This document shows positions 5,652 through 9,674 of a DNA stretch of 9,674 bases, in pieces. The stretch covers positions 1 to 9,674 of the forward strand of contig JADGAW010000072.1 of NCBI GenBank assembly GCA_015231815.1, in the 5' to 3' direction. A program made the position numbers and the translations under genes. The notes below the pieces were generated by a model. It saw only the letters and a list, made by a program, of their open reading frames with translations. It had not been told where the DNA came from and did no database searches. Each line of letters opens with the position of its first letter. The first letter of the stretch is position 1. Source of the stretch: Nitrospinota bacterium (GTDB taxonomy: Bacteria; Nitrospinota_A; JADGAW01).

Positions 5652-7374
5652 GAAAAGAAATTCTTTCGGTGCTAAACACTTTAATGAAGCTTTTACACAA
5701 TTAAAAATGAGTGTAAACTTTGCTGAGGAAAAAGGCATTGCCTTAATTACAACCCTTTTAATGTTAGGGTTAATGCTTGTTTTAGGAATGTCTGCAATCT
5801 TATCTTCTACTACAGATATTCAGATAAGCAGAAATGTTAAAGATAATACAAACGAAGTTTTTGTTGCTGATGGGGGGCTTGAATGGTTTAAATCTCAGGT
5901 TTTTTATTATGGAAATCCCAATTTTTACATCTATGATCCTGCTACAGCCACCTATAATCAGCCTCAAATGGAAATGGGTTCCACAAGTGCATATTTACTC
6001 ACCCAATATAATTGGGTTCAATCACAGTTTAATGCTTATTTTGTTCGTATGGGAACTACTCTCACTGATGATACGAATTGGTATCAGTTTGCAGAAACTT
6101 CCTGTGGTGCTTTACAGTGGAGAAATGGTGGTTGGGATAAAGATACCTCTAATGTGTTTTATGCGAATGTTGTTGTAGGAAGTTTACAGTCATGTATAAA
6201 ACTAAAAGCCCCCGTTTGGGAGGGGGTTTATTATCCGAGGCAAGACAGTAGTGGTAATGTTTACTATCCAAGGGATCATTTGGGGAACTATAGATATAAC
6301 TTCGACAGTAGTTCAATTACGAATGTTAATCCATCGAAGCCTAATTTTTTTACCATCAGGTTTCCTGATGCTACTGCGAATGCTAACGTTACCTATTCAG
6401 GTAAAACAATAACCAGTGATGTGCGTCTTGTTTTTGGGAATAACCTTTTCTTCTTTCAGGAAAAACCTTATGCATCAGGTAAAGATTGTTATCAAAGCAG
6501 TGGTGCCTGCGATGCTTATAATCCAAACTCAGCAACGGTTGATACTACATATGAACCTCCCAATAATGGAGGCAGTAATAATCCGGCATTAAGTGGCGAA
6601 CCAATTGAAGGAGTTATAACCGATACATATGAAGGGGATGCGTTGTTAATTTTTAAAGAAAGTGGAGGGGTGAATTATCTTTTTGGTATAGCCCAGCGGT
6701 ATGATAATGACACTGAAACCAGTGGGAGTGGTACCTTGGACGATACACCCTATACGTTTATGTTAGGAAATAACGGCTCAAGTGATGAAGGAACGGAAAT
6801 TGAGGGGCAAACTGCCTCCACTACCTGCATTGACAGAAGTGGTGCTGATACTGCCTGTACAACCTTAACAGGTGTAACAGATTCTTCTGGAAATACTATT
6901 GCCGGGTTAATTGAGGTGGTGAGAGTTCCTGGGGCAAAACTCAGTGGAACTGGTGCAACCTGTTTTGAAGGGCTCTATTTTCCTAAAAATGATGAGGCTG
7001 GTTCCGGAAACTATTATCGACCATGGTCAGCAACTGAAAAACAAACTTCTGCTCGTTCAACTACGTCAAATACGTATGCAGCTACGGAAGTGTTTTCTAT
7101 GATGGTTGTCAATATTGACTCTATTGTTGATCGTTTCTTGAGTCAGGTGGGGGATTTAAATGATGCCATTTGCCAGGCAGCTTCTAAAAACTGTAAATGG
7201 TCTGATGGTGCTATGACCAACGTGGATATTTATGACGATAATACATGTGCTACGCTTATTGAGTCTAATCTTAACTATTCCATTTATGAAAACTCTGTTA
7301 CATCAGCTTTGGGACAGTCGATACTCATTAATAGTGTTAGCGTAACCCATAATGACTTTTTAACATTGAAATGA
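5641..7374 (+). CDS. pilX: Oversized PilX-like minor pilin
   Basis: A 577-residue protein with a PilX/GspK-type N-terminus: EEKG/IALITTLLMLGLMLVLGMSAILSS, predicted cleavage G32/I33, no Glu at mature position 5 (T37). Helix sequence follows (SRNVKDNTNEVFVADGGLEW), recalling the conserved A/E-rich segment of PilX N-terminal domains. The remaining 480 or so residues match nothing I recognise. They are rich in Ser, Thr, Asn, Asp and Tyr, hold ten cysteines (consistent with periplasmic disulfides) and contain a short repeat-like pair VYYPRQD / VYYPRDH near 202-217. Ordinary PilX is about 170-200 residues, so this is an expanded form. By analogy with GspK, whose large domain caps the pseudopilus, it may be the tip subunit (inference). 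The start overlaps pilW by 11 bases; an alternative ATG at 5707 also precedes the hydrophobic helix. It is the last gene of the operon. Confidence 0.8.
   Translation: MLYKKRNSFGAKHFNEAFTQLKMSVNFAEEKGIALITTLLMLGLMLVLGMSAILSSTTDIQISRNVKDNTNEVFVADGGLEWFKSQVFYYGNPNFYIYDPATATYNQPQMEMGSTSAYLLTQYNWVQSQFNAYFVRMGTTLTDDTNWYQFAETSCGALQWRNGGWDKDTSNVFYANVVVGSLQSCIKLKAPVWEGVYYPRQDSSGNVYYPRDHLGNYRYNFDSSSITNVNPSKPNFFTIRFPDATANANVTYSGKTITSDVRLVFGNNLFFFQEKPYASGKDCYQSSGACDAYNPNSATVDTTYEPPNNGGSNNPALSGEPIEGVITDTYEGDALLIFKESGGVNYLFGIAQRYDNDTETSGSGTLDDTPYTFMLGNNGSSDEGTEIEGQTASTTCIDRSGADTACTTLTGVTDSSGNTIAGLIEVVRVPGAKLSGTGATCFEGLYFPKNDEAGSGNYYRPWSATEKQTSARSTTSNTYAATEVFSMMVVNIDSIVDRFLSQVGDLNDAICQAASKNCKWSDGAMTNVDIYDDNTCATLIESNLNYSIYENSVTSALGQSILINSVSVTHNDFLTLK
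6206..6229. repeat. GC-rich hairpin inside pilX
   Basis: CCCCC at 6209-6213 pairs with GGGGG at 6222-6226. A G-T and two A-T pairs extend it outward (6206-6208 with 6227-6229), around an 8-base loop. In a window this AT-rich, two five-base G/C runs in one coding segment stand out. On the minus strand the stem is followed by TTTTAGTTTT, like an intrinsic terminator; on the plus strand only TTTATTAT follows. The encoded peptide is APVWEGVYY. Confidence 0.45.
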
Positions 7375-7406
7375 TAGTGCAAATATTAAGAAACTTTACT
7401 ATTGTG

Positions 7407-7412
7407 TATAAT
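7407..7412 (+). promoter_or_regulatory. Consensus -10 box upstream of the small secreted protein
   Basis: A perfect TATAAT lies 30 bases before the ATG at 7443. The matching -35 area (about 7384-7389, TATTAA) is poor. It suggests the small secreted protein gene can be transcribed apart from the pilin operon, which ends at 7374. Confidence 0.4.
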
Positions 7413-7425
7413 AGAAAAATACTAT

Positions 7426-7437
7426 AAAGGAGGTGAT
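7426..7437 (+). promoter_or_regulatory. Near-perfect extended Shine-Dalgarno sequence
   Basis: AAAGGAGGTGAT is complementary to 12 consecutive bases of the usual 16S rRNA 3' end, with 9 bases from GGAGG to the ATG at 7443. No other gene in the window has a site approaching this, so the protein is probably made in large amounts. Confidence 0.8.
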
Positions 7438-7442
7438 TTTTT

Positions 7443-7790
7443 ATGCGTAAAGTTTTGTTTTTACCACTTGTCTTCTCTTGTCTATTCTTATTTACCGGAA
7501 TTTCCTATGCTGGGAGTAAAACAACTATTTGTCACTGTCCGCCAGGGCTAGGAGGGCAAAGTTGTAAAACTCTTTCAGTGGGCAGTTCTGCGGTAAGTTC
7601 TCACACGGGAAATCATTCCTATGATCATACCGGTGCATGTACTGAAACAGAGTTGGAGGCATCCACATCAGTTAGTGGTTATGACCCTACTAATTATGAC
7701 TATGATCCAACAAACTATGATTTAGGTAGTGGCACAAAAGGTGGTTTTTCCGTACCAAAAGCAGGTGGTTCAAACTGGAAAGAGAATTAA
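7443..7790 (+). CDS. Small secreted Cys/His protein with ICHxPPG-type motif
   Basis: A 115-residue protein with a clear Sec signal peptide (MRKVLFLPLVFSCLFLFTGISYA, cleavage after A23), so it is exported to the periplasm or beyond. The mature start TTICHCPPG (C30, H31, C32) with C41, SVGSSAVSSH (H54), H58, H62 and GAC (C66) matches a short motif seen in many secreted or surface bacterial proteins (ICHxPPG...C...V...AV..H...H.D..GAC). Its function is unknown to me; the Cys/His spacing suggests metal binding or disulfides. The C-terminal part is low-complexity and has a tandem repeat, YDPTNYD twice (residues 80-93). It lies 68 bases after pilX with its own -10 box, a very strong ribosome binding site and a following terminator. 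The position next to minor pilins hints at a surface or pilus-linked role, which is inference. Confidence 0.8.
   Translation: MRKVLFLPLVFSCLFLFTGISYAGSKTTICHCPPGLGGQSCKTLSVGSSAVSSHTGNHSYDHTGACTETELEASTSVSGYDPTNYDYDPTNYDLGSGTKGGFSVPKAGGSNWKEN
7680..7721 (+). repeat. Tandem heptapeptide repeat YDPTNYD x2
   Basis: Two adjacent copies of YDPTNYD in the small secreted protein. Five of the seven codon pairs differ, all synonymously, so the repeat is preserved at protein level and is not a fresh DNA duplication. Confidence 0.7.
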
Positions 7791-7810
7791 CTTTTTCCTC
7801 TATTGAGATT

Positions 7811-7850
7811 GGGTCTTCCTATTGAAAAAAGAAGACCCTCTTTCTCCTTC
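7811..7850 (+). terminator. Rho-independent terminator after the small secreted protein
   Basis: GGGTCTTC (7811-7818) pairs perfectly with GAAGACCC (7831-7838) around a 12-base loop, and a T-rich tail TCTTTCTCCTTC follows. It lies 20 bases past the stop codon at 7790 and separates this gene from the glycosyltransferase. Confidence 0.65.
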
Positions 7851-7899
7851 GGTACTTACCGATAAGGTTCATATGACATTAAATTAACAGGTGATTCAA

Positions 7900-8943
7900 T
7901 TGATTAACCCAAAAATATCAGTAATCATTCCGGTTTATAACGGTGAAGAAAGTTTAAGGAGTTGTCTTAAATCTGTTTTTAACAACTCCTTTAAACCCTT
8001 TGAAGTAATTGTGGTTGACGATGCATCAACAGATGATTCTGCAAAAATTGCAGCAGAGTTTGATTGCTCTGTTTTTCACCTTAAAAAGAATTCTGGTTGT
8101 GCTGTTGCAAGAAATTTGGGGGCAAATCATGCTCGTGGTGAAATATTTTTTTTCACAGATGCTGATGTTATTTTAAAAGAAGACACCTTAGCTTCAATTC
8201 AACTCTCTTTGGTTGAGAGAGAAACCTATTCAGCGGTTTTTGGCTCTTATCAGAAGACCACTCCGGTCAAAAACTTCATTTCACAATATAAAAACCTTCT
8301 CCACCACTTTACCCATCAGAATGCCCACTGTGAAGCAAGTACTCTCTGGACAGGTTGTATGGCTATATACAGAAAAACCTTCTTCGAACTCAATGGGTTT
8401 GAGGAAGAATTTGATTGTGGCAGTATTGAAGATATTGACCTTGGATATAGGATGAAAGAAAAAGGTTACCAGATTTATCTCGATAAAAGCATTCAGGTCA
8501 CACACCTTAAAAAGCTCACTTTTTTTTCTTTGGTAAAGACAGACCTTTTTAATAGGGCAATTCCATGGACGAAAATAATGCTTAGAAACAATGTTATGTC
8601 ATCTGACCTGAACATAAAAAGCAGTAATAAATTTGGGGTTCTTATTACCTTCCTGCTCTTACTTGCAATTTTCTTCCAAAGTATTTCAACAACAATTCCC
8701 TTAATTCTTTCTTTTTTTGTGATTGTTTATCTCTTGAATATAAAATTTTTTCATTTTATTTATAAGGAAAAATCTTTCATTTTTGTCATTAAAGCTTTAT
8801 GTATGGTTTCTCTTTTTTACTTATATAGTGGATTTGGAATGATAATGGGAACCTGTTGCTTTTTCCTGAAAAAGTTGAAGTTTCCGTTAAAAGAAATAAG
8901 AGAACTTCTCCCACAGGTCGTATCGAAAAAGAATATATCCTAA
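7900..8943 (+). CDS. Family 2 glycosyltransferase with C-terminal membrane segments
   Basis: A GT-A fold glycosyltransferase, 347 residues from the TTG at 7900. The family 2 landmarks are all present: ISVIIPVYNG (6-15), EVIVVDDASTDDS (D40, D41), NSGCAVARNLGA, the DxD metal site in FFTDADV (D87-D89), and GSIEDIDLGYRM (E177, D178), the likely catalytic-base region. About residues 245-320 are strongly hydrophobic (two or three membrane spans) and the tail is basic, so it should work at the inner membrane on a lipid-linked acceptor. I chose TTG over the GTG at 7891 because AGGTGA (7889-7894) is a good ribosome binding site for TTG and overlaps the GTG, which has none of its own. Donor and acceptor sugars cannot be told. 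With the nearby flippase it suggests surface glycan synthesis or protein glycosylation. Confidence 0.88.
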   Translation: MINPKISVIIPVYNGEESLRSCLKSVFNNSFKPFEVIVVDDASTDDSAKIAAEFDCSVFHLKKNSGCAVARNLGANHARGEIFFFTDADVILKEDTLASIQLSLVERETYSAVFGSYQKTTPVKNFISQYKNLLHHFTHQNAHCEASTLWTGCMAIYRKTFFELNGFEEEFDCGSIEDIDLGYRMKEKGYQIYLDKSIQVTHLKKLTFFSLVKTDLFNRAIPWTKIMLRNNVMSSDLNIKSSNKFGVLITFLLLLAIFFQSISTTIPLILSFFVIVYLLNIKFFHFIYKEKSFIFVIKALCMVSLFYLYSGFGMIMGTCCFFLKKLKFPLKEIRELLPQVVSKKNIS

Positions 8944-8987
8944 CGGTTTTTCCCTTCCGGAAAACGACAAAATAAACAACAACTTTT

Positions 8988-9161
8988 ATGCCGGAAAAAA
9001 TAGATTGTTTCAAGTGCGTTCATTTTTATGTAACCTGGGATGAAAAATTCCCAAGAGGATGCAAAGCAATGGGGTTTAAAACGAAAGGTATTCCCTCCCA
9101 AGATGCATTTCGAAACTCAGGTATTGAGTGTCAGTATTACAAGAAAAAACAAATAAAATAG
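8988..9161 (+). CDS. Small conserved four-cysteine protein
   Basis: A 57-residue protein with CFKC near the N-terminus (C7, C10), then HFYVTWDEKFPRGCKAMGFKTK (C25) and a last cysteine in SGIECQYY (C48). I recognise this as a short conserved family known from Desulfobacterota and related genomes, sometimes labelled uracil-DNA glycosylase although it is far too small for that enzyme. Four spaced cysteines suggest a structural zinc or iron-sulfur site; the function is unknown. The Shine-Dalgarno sequence is poor, but the start fits the family, which begins (I/M)xCFKCxHF. It follows the glycosyltransferase stop by 44 bases and converges on the flippase gene with an 11-base gap. Confidence 0.8.
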   Translation: MPEKIDCFKCVHFYVTWDEKFPRGCKAMGFKTKGIPSQDAFRNSGIECQYYKKKQIK

Positions 9162-9172
9162 TCGTTCATTTT

Positions 9173-9674
9173 TTACTCCTGTTTGTTAACATCGTCATGA
9201 AAGACCTCTTTCTCCTTTTTTAAATGAGAAAATACATAGATAAGAAGAAAAACAACTGCAAAGAATTCTAGTCCGCAGGTAACAATTGCCGGAGCAATTT
9301 CTCCATATAGTGGTATTGTAAGATAACAACCTCCAATAAAAACCATGAGTTTTATAAAGTCGGTAATTGCAATAATATGTGGTTTGTTCATCGAAACAAG
9401 AGAAATATGTAAGACCATACTCACGGCATATGTTAGTTTACTTATGGCAAGGAGTTGGAAAATGTGTGTCGTATTCTGATATTTTTCACTGAATAAAAAG
9501 AGAATGAACTCTTCTGCAAAAAATAGTATGGGGAAGAATAAAAGAATGAAGACAAATGAAACTTTGAGGGAACTTTTAATATATTGACGAAATTGTGATA
9601 GTTCGGTAAATCGGGCAACTTTTGGTAACAAGACACCAAAAAAAGCAGAAAGAATGATAGGGAAAAGGTACGTA
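9173..9674 (-). CDS. Polysaccharide/lipid-linked oligosaccharide flippase, C-terminal part (runs off window)
   Basis: The frame is open to the window edge, so the N-terminus is missing; about 167 C-terminal residues are visible. It begins TYLFPIILSAFFGVLLPKVARF, typical of the middle of Wzx/MVF-type flippases (hydrophobic helix, then PKVA plus a charged loop). Four further hydrophobic segments follow, separated by short loops: VSFVFILLFFPILFF, IFQLLAISKLTYAVSMVLH, IIAITDFIKLMVFIGGCYL and IVTCGLEFFAVVFLLIYVF. A basic/acidic cytoplasmic tail ends the protein (KKEKEVFHDDVNKQE). Proteins of this fold move undecaprenyl-linked sugars across the inner membrane during O-antigen, capsule or exopolysaccharide synthesis. 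The exact family (Wzx or MurJ-like) cannot be fixed from this part. The nearby glycosyltransferase supports a glycan locus continuing to the right. Confidence 0.82.
   Translation of the reverse strand, partial: TYLFPIILSAFFGVLLPKVARFTELSQFRQYIKSSLKVSFVFILLFFPILFFAEEFILFLFSEKYQNTTHIFQLLAISKLTYAVSMVLHISLVSMNKPHIIAITDFIKLMVFIGGCYLTIPLYGEIAPAIVTCGLEFFAVVFLLIYVFSHLKKEKEVFHDDVNKQE

Noticed and set aside
8945..8966. Short stem GTTTTTC/GGAAAAC after the glycosyltransferase as a terminator
   Set aside because: Seven AT-rich pairs including a G-T, and no T-run afterwards; it could equally be chance.

Overview
This AT-rich window (about one third G+C by eye) reads as chromosomal DNA of a Gram-negative bacterium with type IV pili. 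The evidence is a set of minor pilin genes behind a sigma-54 type promoter, a long RelA/SpoT homologue, the queuosine enzyme QueH, and a lipid-linked sugar flippase with a glycosyltransferase. The pilV-pilW-pilX order and a small four-cysteine protein of a type I associate with Desulfobacterota fit a deltaproteobacterial or related lineage. That placement is inference; there is no rRNA or other marker gene here. I saw no tRNA, rRNA, CRISPR array or insertion sequence.

Layout. Bases 1-197 hold no convincing gene, only a strong perfect hairpin near the left edge. A YacP-like NYN/PIN nuclease (198-710, +) converges on a RelA/SpoT gene (2902 to 753, -). The RelA/SpoT gene is split into two reading frames by a -1 shift, most simply placed at a three-base run at 1768-1770. 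Rejoined, it would encode a normal-length protein of about 716 residues. Its (p)ppGpp hydrolase site looks intact and its synthetase site looks lost. queH (3565 to 2933, -) lies just upstream in the same direction. A 323-base intergenic region then carries a -24/-12 promoter pointing right, with a 12-bp palindrome at the distance expected of an enhancer site.

The promoter drives pilV, pilW and pilX (3889-7374, +), whose ends overlap by 1 and 11 bases, so they are surely one operon. PilW carries an insertion of about 175 residues with a calcium-loop-like DxDxDG motif and a beta-rich stretch resembling phage fibre or tail proteins. PilX is 577 residues, several times the usual size. Neither fimT nor a major pilin precedes pilV, and no pilY1 follows pilX. 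Next comes a small secreted Cys/His protein (7443-7790) with its own -10 box, a near-perfect ribosome binding site and a following hairpin terminator.

The right end holds a family 2 glycosyltransferase with a membrane tail (probable TTG start at 7900), a 57-residue four-cysteine protein (8988-9161), and the C-terminal part of a convergent polysaccharide flippase that runs off the window. My reading is a surface-structure region (pili, a secreted small protein, glycan export) next to housekeeping genes (nuclease, alarmone control, tRNA modification). The points most worth following are the frame-split, apparently hydrolase-only RelA/SpoT protein and the unusual PilW/PilX pair.
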